From Diphasiastrum complanatum (lineage: Eukaryota > Streptophyta > Lycopodiopsida > Lycopodiales > Lycopodiaceae), in assembly GCA_029204225.1 (NCBI GenBank), contig CM055101.1, positions 31,152,519 through 31,216,518 on the forward strand: a stretch of DNA of 64,000 nt. The letters are read 5' to 3'. The notes beneath the pieces were generated by a model that worked only from the letters and a program-made list of their open reading frames with translations, was not told where the DNA came from and did no database searches. Position numbers and translations under genes: made by a program. Below, piece after piece: positions 23,570 through 33,065 of the stretch. The stretch's first letter is position 1. Each line of letters opens with the position of its first letter.

Positions 23570-23690
23570 TCAAACGAACGAAGACTCAAAGATGAAGATC
23601 CGAAGTTCGAAGACCGAAGAACCTCGAAGAGAAAGCCGAAGGCCGAAGGAAGACACGAAGCCACGAAGCTCAAAACACCGAAAGACGGTA
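23570..23690. repeat. CGAAG-rich degenerate repeat
   Basis: About 120 bp dominated by cgaag/ccgaag units with variable spacers. It sits just after the copia RNase H end, probably in its 3' region. It causes overlapping Lys/Arg/Glu-rich frames that are not genes. Confidence 0.55.
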
Positions 23691-24341
23691 GATCTTCACG
23701 GTCTAAGTACAAAGGAGATCAAGCCAGGTACCAGGAGGAGTACCGCCTCCACGGACAATGGCGACGGCAAAGTGAGTGCCGTTAGAACGTGCTTAACCAG
23801 CTGTTCTTGTAATCAAAAATTAAAACTAAACCATCTCTCTCAATCCATATATAAATAGGACGAACACGAGAGAATTGGTTGGAACATCGAATTGGTTGAA
23901 CATCAATGTGAGCTAGGCATAGAACTGCCAGCCGCTGTCCAAGAGTCCGCAAGTAAGCGATACTGTCTGATATAGTTTGTGAGAGACATAGTATCTCTTG
24001 CGCCGACGCGCTGGGTGGGTTTGTCACACGGCGCTCAAGAAAAGATCATTGATAATATAGTAGCTGTTATGCACATGATTTTCTTATTTTGAATGATATC
24101 GAATGTTTTGATGTCTGATCGTTGTTTGTACATGTTCAATTGTTTATTCTTATTCTGCACACTGGCTCAATCATGCTGAATGCTTAAACAAACAGTGTTT
24201 GTCTACACTCTGGAAGATTGTAGATCTGATCAAAGGCAGTAGCCACCAGTCAGAATCGAATTCTTTCTAAGTCCATCGAAGCGAAGAGAGTACAAACACG
24301 AATCCCTTTCGGCTTCGTTTCGTGCACCAACTCATCAACAG

Positions 24342-24356
24342 TGGTATCAGCATTGC
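24342..24356 (+). other. Degenerate copia primer binding site
   Basis: The sequence gtggtatcagcattgc resembles the plant copia PBS TGGTATCAGAGC over its first 8-9 bases. It lies about 0.9 kb after the RNase H end at 23400, as expected if 23.4-24.3 kb is an LTR followed by the start of another (lost) element interior. LTR ends were not confirmed. Confidence 0.4.
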
Positions 24357-24810
24357 TTACAGGTTATGAAATTGATCAGATTCCGCCCTCTCCTTTCCCT
24401 TTCATCAGGCCAAGCACATGTTTTTTTTGGAAAAGATGTTCGTACAATGTCGATTGTTTGGCATCTTTTTGAATGTAGGCAAATGCCAAATCATGGTCAC
24501 ACACAGCATAGTGTTGGGCCATATCATTTTGCGATATTGTCACTTATGTCAACAAAATCAAGATAACATTTGTATTTTCAAAGTACAGTACTTTGAACCT
24601 TACTTGAGTCTATTAATGGCTCACAAGAGTGATTGCTTGATTGATCATAAAACAAATGCAAACTAGACACACAAAATTGAGATCTAGATTGACAATTTTA
24701 CATGCATCAAGCAAGAGCAATCCAAAATCATTAATCTTATGCAGCTTCCTAAAAAATAGTGAGTTTGAGATTTATGCTTTTCCAAAAGTAGTGATGACTA
24801 CATTATGTAA

Positions 24811-24909
24811 CTTTCTAAAAATAATAACAAGACCTTACAACTTGTAAGGTTTTTATGTGAATTTCTAAAAATAATAATAGTACTTTACAAGATTGTAAAG
24901 TATTTATTG
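24811..24909. repeat. 50-bp tandem duplication with two hairpins
   Basis: Units at 24811 and 24861 share ttctaaaaataataa followed by a near-perfect palindrome. The first palindrome (24832-24850) has 9-bp arms around one base; the second (24881-24902) has 10-bp arms around two bases. The arm sequences differ between units yet remain self-complementary. Confidence 0.75.
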
Positions 24910-25029
24910 CTCCATGCATTTTATAGTAATATTTTCAGTTGTAGTATTCTGTCATTCAAGGCATCTTCCAAATACACATTGAAAAAACTTGTAGACCGTT
25001 GTTACGGGGGGACATGATCTAACCTACTC

Positions 25030-25964
25030 TAGAGTATATTCCCATATGCATGCGTGTCTCATTTGTGGACCAAATCTTGATAGTCGACACTCATGCCATT
25101 TGAAAAAAAAGTTGTATATGAAAATCATCGAAAATATTTGTCTGAAGATCATCCATTCAAGAATACACAAAAAAGAGGATTTGGGGGAAGACAAGAGACA
25201 AGAAATCCTCCAAAAAAAATGTCAGTGGCAAATTAGCACAAACTTTGGATTGAAGCCAATAAATGATATGAAAAGACTATCTATTTTTCATTGTTTACCA
25301 TATTGGAATAATCTATTGATCAATCATTTGCTTGATCCTACGCACATATTTAAAAATGTGGCCGAATCAACATGGAAACACATGGCGGCATGCTCAAGAG
25401 GACTTACAACTATCAAAAAAAAAAAAGAGTATTGGCCAAAGTTGAGTGCGTATGGAAATAATACCCATAGTATTCCAAGAGCAAGTTGGATTCTTGGCAA
25501 AGAAGAATACAAGTATGTGCAATCAGTTATTTCTGAGATGAGAACATCAATGAATTTTGCTCATTCAGTGCGAACATCATTCACATCAGATGGAAAGCTT
25601 CATGGTCTAAAATCTCATGACTGGTTCAAAATGCTTGAATATATATTTCAAATGTGCATTTGTGGTTGTCTAACAGAACATCTTCGTCAGACCATTTACA
25701 AACTAGCAGCTGTTGTGAGGTTCTTATACATCTTTATTTTTTTAGATAGATTCATTTGCAATAACAACAAATGACAAAATGAAACATATATTATATACAT
25801 GATGTGGATGGATATGCAACAAGGAGATTCGTGAGGCGGACGGGCAAAAAAAACATGAAGACATGGTGGAGGCTGTATGTATGCTTGGGAGAGATTTTTT
25901 GACTTCTATTTTAGACATACAAATGCATCTATTGGTGCACTTGGTTCAAGAAGTTGGTTGTAGG
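25030..25964 (+). pseudogene. CACTA (En/Spm) TNP2-like transposase, 5' part
   Basis: The 25046-25774 frame carries features of the TNP2 transposase of CACTA DNA transposons: an ACxICGPN-like cysteine block, then PYWNNLLINHLLDPTHIFKN, KHMAACSRG, and KLHGLKSHDW. After a short frame break, 25808-25964 continues with an ICNKEIREADG segment and DIQMHLLVHLVQEVGC, the start of the DUF4218 region. TNP2 normally binds element ends and catalyses excision and insertion. The copy lacks its N-terminal region. It is interrupted at 25965, and the matching continuation resumes at 27080. Terminal CACTA repeats were not located. Confidence 0.85.
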
Positions 25965-27079
25965 GTCGAAGATCTCGCGTAGTATAGCCCTCCCGCCTGT
26001 CAACAAGGGTTAGATCATTGGATAGGTACCTAACTATGCATAGATGTTATTTTGAGTTAGTTTCTTACTTTCTCCCTTAACTCTATTCACCACTAACACT
26101 ACCCTCCTTTAACTCTACCATTGCTGCCTCGTCCTCGTATCTCTTGTGTTTGATTGGTAAAGTGATGTTGTGTTCCTCACTTTCCCATGCTGCTCCGATG
26201 TGGAGGACGTTACTTGTTTATTCATAGCTCGTACAGTATATGGGCTTAGGCGCTACTGGCCCCTCATCTGCTTTGGCCCATTCAGCTAGAAGGCTTTTCG
26301 CTTGTGGTGAAATTCGCAGTAGTTCTCTGAGTGGTAAACTAACACGGCTTGACAATAAAAGTGTGAGCCTTTCAGTGCATGGTTCCTCGGGCTCCACCAT
26401 GTGAAAAGGTGATTTATGTTGGTGCAACTGATAATTCTGATCAGTGCGCAGTGGTGAGCCCACTTGCGGTATCCGTTCGATGCCAACGAGAGGTTCTGTG
26501 GAATTGTCTTTTTCTTGCTCTTTTTCCTTCGCTAGTGCTTTCTGTACCCAGTGTCTTATTTTTTTGTAATGTCTTCTTTCTTCCCTCACATTCGGATATG
26601 GCGCGGAAGTTAAGGGTTGGTCATCAGTGACCGATGGTGGTGGTGAGAGAGCCACTTCCTTCCTCTTTTGTGCTCGCATAACATCTAACAGAGGGGTGTG
26701 GAATTGTTGTCCTTTCGATACATTGGAAATCACAAGATTCATGTGAGTCCAAAATTGGACCCAACTCTAAAATGTAAACTCTAAGTTTAAAATTGACTTT
26801 GGGCCTCAAGTTTTATGTAAATTACAAAGGCCCAAATCTATTTTATTTTATTTACACTTTGGCTTGCATGCTCATTGGGCCATGGACCTATACGCACAGG
26901 ATGCCATGCCCTCGCAACACATTTTATTGGACGATTTTATTTATTTACACTTTGTTGGGAATATCCCCAACATTGGTATTGCTGGCCGAGTGCACTCTAG
27001 GTACAGATATAAAAGTTCATAGCTTTAATCGAGCTTACCATTTTGACTAAGGTTCTCATGTTTTTTATTTTTTTGTAGG
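25965..27079. mobile_element. Inserted block within the CACTA transposase
   Basis: TTGTAGG occurs at 25958-25964 and again at 27073-27079. Taking out 25965-27079 joins the transposase codons in phase across the site. The block contains a minus-strand frame that looks retroelement-derived (26218-26742). LTR-type TG/CA ends are not seen at its edges, so it may be a truncated element or a decayed intron containing an element. Confidence 0.5.
26218..26742 (-). pseudogene. Possible gypsy polyprotein linker fragment
   Basis: 174-codon frame, charged, with HTPLLDVMRAQKRKEV, then ERRHYKKIRHWVQKAL, and a later VSLPLRELLRISPQAKSLL segment. The last resembles the short helix that precedes the retropepsin domain in some Ty3/gypsy polyproteins. 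No catalytic motif is present. It is the longest frame in the block that interrupts the CACTA transposase. The family assignment is tentative. Confidence 0.35.
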
Positions 27080-27710
27080 TGGATGTTTTTTTTTGGAAAG
27101 GTATATGAAAGTCTTGAAAGACTTTGTGCATAAAAAAGCAAGGCTTGAGGGAAGAATGTCAGAGGGTTGGTTAGCGCAAGAATGCCCCTTCTCAGGAATC
27201 ATGTAGTGTGTATTGTGATCGTAATCCACGTGGTGGAGTTATAAAAAATATGCATGGAAATGTAGTTCATGCCGGTTTGCGTGATTTAGTTGCTTAATAT
27301 TTTGGAAAAGATTATATGACTGATTGGTCCTCCCAATCATTTCAAGATAAAAATAAAATAATAGAGACTTTATATTCTGAATTCCCACAATCCAATGTTT
27401 TTAGTAGGACTTGGGCCTTGAACACAATGTGCCTTTGGATTCGAAACAAAAGGAAATTGATGAGAAGAGTTGTGAAGAATCCCAAGAATCCCACAAAGCC
27501 TGGATGGTGCTCCAAATGGGATTGGAGGAAGGTGAAAGGAGAATTGTTGCAAAACAATTCTCAAAAATACGAACAACAACGTAGAGCCGCTGTTAAGAAG
27601 ATCTTAAAACATGGCCAAAGTCAATTGGGATTGGGAGGAAGGGGCAATCTAGAGGACCAATTTGTAAGTGCAATATTTTTTACCATGATTCTATTTTTAA
27701 AGTGAGAGTG
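27080..27710 (+). pseudogene. CACTA transposase relic, 3' part
   Basis: After a frame change in the T-run near 27090 the sequence gives the ERYMKVLKDFVHKKARLEG and EGWLAQECPF blocks typical of DUF4218 at the end of TNP2-type proteins. The open frame 27316-27705 then encodes a Trp- and Lys-rich segment (FQDKNKIIETLYSEFP, WIRNKRKLMRRVV, KYEQQRRAAVKKILKHGQ). This resembles the plant Ptta/En/Spm transposase domain that CACTA elements carry as a second product. Frame and stop changes separate the blocks, so it is inactive. Confidence 0.75.
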
Positions 27711-28529
27711 TTAATGCTTTTTATTGCTAAACTACATTGTATTGCTAAACAATGTTTTTTTTGTTGAATGTAGCTTAGTGATTTTGGAATTCTCTCATCA
27801 ATGTACTCTTTTTGAATTCAATATAATGTTTTGCCACTACATCATTCTTGCAAAAATGTTGAATGCATATATCTTTAATTCATGAATGCAAATGTATAGT
27901 CTATTGAATGCAAATGTATCTATTGATGAATTCAATGCAATGTATCTATTTTAGCACATGATTTGCGTGCTAGAATGCACAATGGAAAGTGATGGAAACC
28001 ACAATACAATGCATCAATAGATAACACATTAAGTTATCAACTAAATATCAAATGAACCAAAATAAGTGTGAATTTGCCTTTACTATTGTATCTCCATTGT
28101 TTTGCATTGTTTGCTTTTCCTTTTTCATGTACTTGATCTTTTAATCCTTTGCAATGAAAGCTCTTTTTCCATTCATATCCAAGACTACATCACAAACAAA
28201 AAAAATCTTAAAACTTGTTCTAAAGGATTATGATCACAAAACAAATACAACTAACATTCATCAATGGACTAAAAACACAAAACACTATCAATATCCATAA
28301 AAAAACTATGAATATTCTTACTCACATTCACCCCCATCTCATCCTCACTCCCATCTTTTCTCTCTTTTTCTCTCTCAAACACAAAGGAAAAAAAAAAGAC
28401 GACATCTAGTTTAGGAGGGAACCACATTTTGGTTCACGAGCCAATTTTTTTTTTTTTGGTCAAAAAAATTTGCGTGGATTATCCACACATGGATAATCCA
28501 TGCAAAATCCAAAGAGTTGGGGCCTATCA
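27711..28529. other. AT-rich non-coding stretch
   Basis: No gene seen. Simple repeats of aatgcaaatgtat type occur near 27850-27960. It presumably includes the 3' flank of the CACTA relic. Confidence 0.4.
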
Positions 28530-28806
28530 GATCTCGACCAAATTTTTCAGTCTGGTCTCGAACGAGTATTTCTGTCAATTATCAACCAAATTTTTCAGTC
28601 CGATCTCTACTGAGCATTTCTGTCAAATCTCGACTGAATTTTTCAGTCCGATCTCGACCAAGTATTTTTGTCAGATCTCGACCAAATTTTTCATTCTGAT
28701 CTCAACCAAGTATTTTTGTCAAATCTCGATTGAATTTTTGCAGTGTGATCTCTACCGAGCCTACTTTTCAAATCTCAACCACATCATTGCATTGACATCT
28801 CAATCG
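28530..28806. repeat. 48-bp tandem repeat, about 5.7 copies
   Basis: Units begin at 28530, 28578, 28626, 28674 and 28722 (the last 49 bp), with a partial sixth from 28771. Each is made of two related 24-bp halves starting 'atctcgacc' and ending in 'tttttcagtc' or 'atttctgtca'. The open frame through it (28429-28842) simply follows the period of 48. It lies just upstream of gypsy gag sequence and may belong to that element's LTR or leader. Confidence 0.85.
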
Positions 28807-28979
28807 AACAGAATTCTACTTAAAAGTCAACTCCATATTTGACCAAACTTTTGCACTAGCCATTTGCCACAGGTATCAACCAAGTCTTTTGCACTACACT
28901 ACCTTGGATATTGTGCCATTTGGACACATCCAAATCACAATACTCTGATTAAGGTACCCGAATATATTTTACATCCAAG

Positions 28980-28992
28980 GGGGGGGGGGGGG
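28980..28992. repeat. Poly-G run
   Basis: About 13 consecutive G residues followed by aggagagg, just before the gypsy gag frames. Position and composition would suit a polypurine tract, but coding sequence on this strand lies downstream of it, so it may be only a homopolymer. Confidence 0.6.
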
Positions 28993-29030
28993 AGGAGAGG
29001 TCCAAACCACACCATCCAAAATGGCAAAGG

Positions 29031-30230
29031 ATGAGAAAGTACGTGACTATATTGAAAGATTTAAATGTTAAAAAGCCAGGTACAAGAACAACCCACAGAG
29101 TCAATACTCATCATCTGGTTTCTAGTCGGATTCCCAGATGGATCAGACATGAACTCAAATCTAATGACGAATATACATCATTAAAACAAGCCATGTCTAA
29201 TGCCATCCGGGAAGAGGAAGAGACATCATATGTTAATGAACCTAGAGAACGGAGAGCACACCATGCTATCCAAGACTCTAAACCAAATTAAGACACTCAA
29301 GAACAACTACGAAAATCTCAGATGGAGTTTCTTAACCAACAACACCAACAACAAATGGAGAAACTTACAAAAGAATTTCAAAACACCCTGAAGTCTATAC
29401 AGAGCTCCATGCCAGGTCAGTTACCCACCGACCAAATCTATCATAGACGTGACAATACCTGGTGCCCTCATTGTAGAGGTTCACACCCAATGAGTGCCCA
29501 TCTTATCAACCAGTCCCAGATACCTCCTTGATTAAATGCAACATACGTGACTTCATGGGTCATACCTTATTCTACTGCTACTATAATCCACGGAACCAGC
29601 ATCATGACCAATCAGGAAGACATTACCAACCTCCTAGGAACCAATTTGTTTCACGGAATCCATCACATCAATATCCTCCAAGAAACAATCCCCAAGTTCA
29701 TATCCAAGAGTTGCCAAGACAACCCAAGCAAGAACCTCAATATTAACTGGCACTCCTAGGTCCACCTCCAAGGGGCCATCCAGATGTAGGAGCACAGAAA
29801 CATCGATCCCATAAAAAATCAGCTCCAACCCATTTGGTCGATCACTTCTATGATCAATCATACCATCAAGATACCACACCCACTTCTGGTAGTTCAACAC
29901 ACTATCATGAAGATACCTCATGCTCGTGCAAAGGAGATGACTATTTCCCAAATCCAGAAAATCTAGGACAGTTAGCCATCCAAGATGGCTATGCAATTGC
30001 CATGGGACCCATGAGCAACAGGCGTTTTATCTATGGCGAAACGGGACATTTTATGGTCGATTGTAAAGTAAAAAACCAATACCATGCTGAATGTCCAAAC
30101 TATGTTCGAAAACACAGTTTCAAAGATTGCCCAAAGCAACCTAACATGATCCTACCTGCATGCCACATCTTTTCTAAACTTGTTAGAGTCCTCACTAGAG
30201 CTCAGCGCCAGAATCAACAATAGCAACTAA
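29031..30230 (+). pseudogene. Ty3/gypsy element A: gag remnant
   Basis: Overlapping short plus-strand frames are rich in Gln, His, Asn and Pro. They lead to a zinc-knuckle-like stretch at about 30023-30150, where the first CCHC box has lost two cysteines (FIYGETGHFMVDC) and a second box is partly kept. This is typical of nucleocapsid. Frames switch several times. The protease-RT region of the same element follows at 30590. Confidence 0.6.
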
Positions 30231-30457
30231 ACATAGACAAATCTGCTGACCATACGGGAAGCTCTTTGACAACTTCCACATTACCACGAGACTACCCCGA
30301 TCCACGAGTGGAACAATGGCGATACAATGAATTTCGAGATGAGTTTTTGTAGGAGAAATAGAAAACGGATTGGCCGTTATCTGCTCCGATCCTCACAAAA
30401 GAGCAACCCTTATAGGGACTCGATATTTTCTCCAAACTTCTACATGCTCAAGTCACA

Positions 30458-30970
30458 ATGTCATTCTATAGTGCCATAAAATCTTTCACTAGCCTCCAAA
30501 GCTATATCCATAGAAGTTTTCAGCTACCTAATCTCCCAAATGAACAGCAAAAACCCGATGCAATTTCAAAAATTCCTCAGATTTCAATGAACCTAATGAA
30601 TATAGGTGTTTCTAAGGGGACTAGCATCACCTTACCTATGCACTATAGAGATTATCCAGCAGTATCCATTATCCTTGATAGTGGATCAGGTGTAGACATC
30701 ATGGCTTTGTCACTAGCAAATCCTGGGGGTTCAATATCTTAGATCTGCCATGGTATGGCCGATCAACGCATCACCGACCTTGCAGGTCACTTATCGAACA
30801 TACCAGTCCGTATTGCAGGAGTCAAATTTACCATAGATTGTGTCATCCTTGATTTACCCAATGACGCAAACACATATAAACTCCTTCTTGGCACACCCTG
30901 GCTACAAATGGCAGGCATTGTCCAATATTGGAAGTGTAGTAAAATAACATTCGACAACAATGAAAAATGA
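30458..30970 (+). pseudogene. Ty3/gypsy element A: retropepsin
   Basis: The first frame contains the aspartic protease active-site region IILDSGSGVDIM (Asp-Ser-Gly). After a stop near 30741 the next frame has IPVRIAGVKFTIDCVILDLP and YKLLLGTPWLQ, the flap-proximal and C-terminal retropepsin blocks seen in plant gypsy elements. The order and spacing are normal for PR. The stop between the halves inactivates it. Confidence 0.82.
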
Positions 30971-31734
30971 GTCACTGTTGACTCGTCTGGCCACTTTAAG
31001 CCCGCCAAGGTTTATGATGATTGGTCATCTACCACATATGACGAATCTAATAGTGTTCCAATCCAACCAAAAAGACACTATACAAGATCAACCGATATAA
31101 TCAACTGGGATCAAGCACTGGCCACTGTGGACTGTGCTGATTCCAACATATGTCGAATAGAAATTGTCACAAAAGAAGCATATATTTTACCTTCTTCTAC
31201 GGACATAGAGATGCCCATCATTCCACTAATGATGATAGATCCCATTCCTATAACTTGGTGCCCAATAGGACCTAGTGTCTCTACCGCCCATGTTTCGGAA
31301 GACGACATTCTCTCGTTGGATGATGAAGTCATGACAAACGAACACGTTTTCCTATATCTCGATGACAAACGTTATACACCAAAATCCATTCCCAAGGAGA
31401 TTAAGTCGCCCGAGCCTCTGGCTCATGTGCAACTCTCATCCAAAGTACCCAACACAATGACCTATTGACCTAAACCAAAGGTCTACCAATGGGACATGTA
31501 TCCAGACAAATTCTAGGATACAATAAACGACGAATTGATTCAAGAGGCAACCACATCGCCTCCTCAACAAACAAAAAACCCTCGGTTACAAAAAAAAAAA
31601 ATCGTTGACACAAAACTAACCGAGAGACAAAAATAGATGCACAAAAAGCTTAAACAACCCACAAGCCATTATCTGAACAACAAGAGGACCCACCATCCAA
31701 TCAAGCTTCCACATTTGCTAGCACATCCACACTG

Positions 31735-32680
31735 ATGATTCCCAAAGTTCCAAAGAACTTTGTGGAACCTCCATTTGACCTACCAAGCAAATTCAAAGAT
31801 TTCACACTTTATGTCGTCGTCATCCAATTGTCGCAACCCCAACGGGAACCTACACAAGTTTCCCAATCCTTTGAAGGACCAGCAAAGACCATAGAGCTCA
31901 ATCTTAAAGATCCTGATGAGGACGTGGATCGCATTGTTCACGTAGGAGCCCACCTCACGCCAGGTCAACTTCTTGATCTAGTAACCTTACTATGCAAATA
32001 CAAGGATGTATTTGCATGGAATTATACTAAAATGAAGGAGATTCCACCCAAAATAGTTGTCCATACAATTCCATTAGAGGAGAATGCTAAGCCTATTCGG
32101 GCTAAGCCTCACCGTTGTAACCCGGTTTATCATGAACGAATTGATGAAGATATTAAGAAACTCCTAGATGTTGGTTTCATTTATGAAGTCTAGCACACAG
32201 ATTGGGTTTCCATTTTTTGTTGCCCTTAACGACACAAACACTTGAGGAAATGGCAGAAGCTGAAGCTTTCAGCTTCTTAGATGATTTTAGTGGCTATTTT
32301 CTGGTTCAAATAGTCTCAGAGGATAAACACAAGACGACTTTTGCCACGGAAAATGGCGTTTATGCTTATAATATAATGCCTTTTGGCTTATGCAATGCTC
32401 CTTCCACATTCCAACGCGTCATGCAAATGGTGTTCCAAGATTTGTTACATCGAATTATAGAGATTTATCTAGACAATTTGGGTGTACATTCTTTTGTCGA
32501 CAAACACCTCGAAGCCCTTGAAAAAATATTCATTCGCTGTCGTAGGCTTGGTATATCACTAAACCTTGAAAATTGCCAAACCTGAGTCACCCATGGGGTT
32601 GTCCTTCGACATATCATTTCAAAGGATGGTATTTCTACTGATCCTTCAAAGATCAAGGTTATCGTTGAGATGCCTTACCT
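31735..32680 (+). pseudogene. Ty3/gypsy element A: reverse transcriptase
   Basis: 31735-32193 carries the pre-RT region and RT N-terminus: FVEPPFDLPSKFKDFTLY, CKYKDVFAWNYTKMKEIPP, DIKKLLDVGFIYEV. After a TAG at about 32191 and a deletion of the central fingers block, 32202-32585 resumes with AFSFLDDFSGYFLVQI, YNIMPFGLCNAPSTFQRVM and the catalytic motif at 32466-32480. That motif reads YLDN instead of YLDD, so the second catalytic Asp is lost. Pol of this type makes cDNA in the virus-like particle. Confidence 0.88.
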
Positions 32681-32686
32681 GCAATA

Positions 32687-33060
32687 GTGAAAAAAGTATA
32701 TGCGTTCTTAGGCCATACTAATTATTACCGCATCTTCATAATCGACTATGCCGATAAGGCGAGACTCGTTTATTTAGTTGTGGTCGAGACTAGATGGACC
32801 GAAGAACGTATAAAAGCTTTTGAGGACTTGAAAACAACATTACTGCTACACCCATACTTTGTTCCCCTTATTACACAAAGGAATTCCATGTGCATACTGA
32901 CGCAAGTAAGTATGCCATAGGAGGAATCCTAGCACAACCGGGCGAATATGGAAGGGATTTTTCGATACGTTTCTTGAGCATACAACTGGATTTGATAGGC
33001 CAAACCTTTGCTTTCTACACATACCATCAAGCATTGTTATATATCATTAATAGATCCTGT
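32687..33060 (+). pseudogene. Ty3/gypsy element A: RNase H, truncated
   Basis: Frames carry the connection block KVYAFLGHTNYYRIFI, then MHTDASKYAIGGILAQPGEY (catalytic Asp in HTDAS) and the HQALLYIINRSC block. Coding homology stops at about 33055-33068, where sequence from an oppositely oriented gypsy copy begins. Integrase of element A is absent. Confidence 0.82.
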
Positions 33061-33065
33061 AAAAT

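Noticed and set aside
26379-26630. Plus-strand frame of 83 codons
   Set aside because: It is antisense to the retroelement-like minus frame and has an irregular, Cys/Phe-rich composition.
28530-28806. Regularly spaced repeats considered as CRISPR
   Set aside because: Units are contiguous with no unique spacers, and the DNA is clearly eukaryotic.
28429-28842. 137-codon frame that looks like a repeat protein
   Set aside because: It is the translation of a 48-bp tandem repeat; the neighbouring phase is also partly open.
31111-31368. Minus-strand frame in gypsy A
   Set aside because: The opposite strand carries the linker between protease and RT of element A; this is its shadow.
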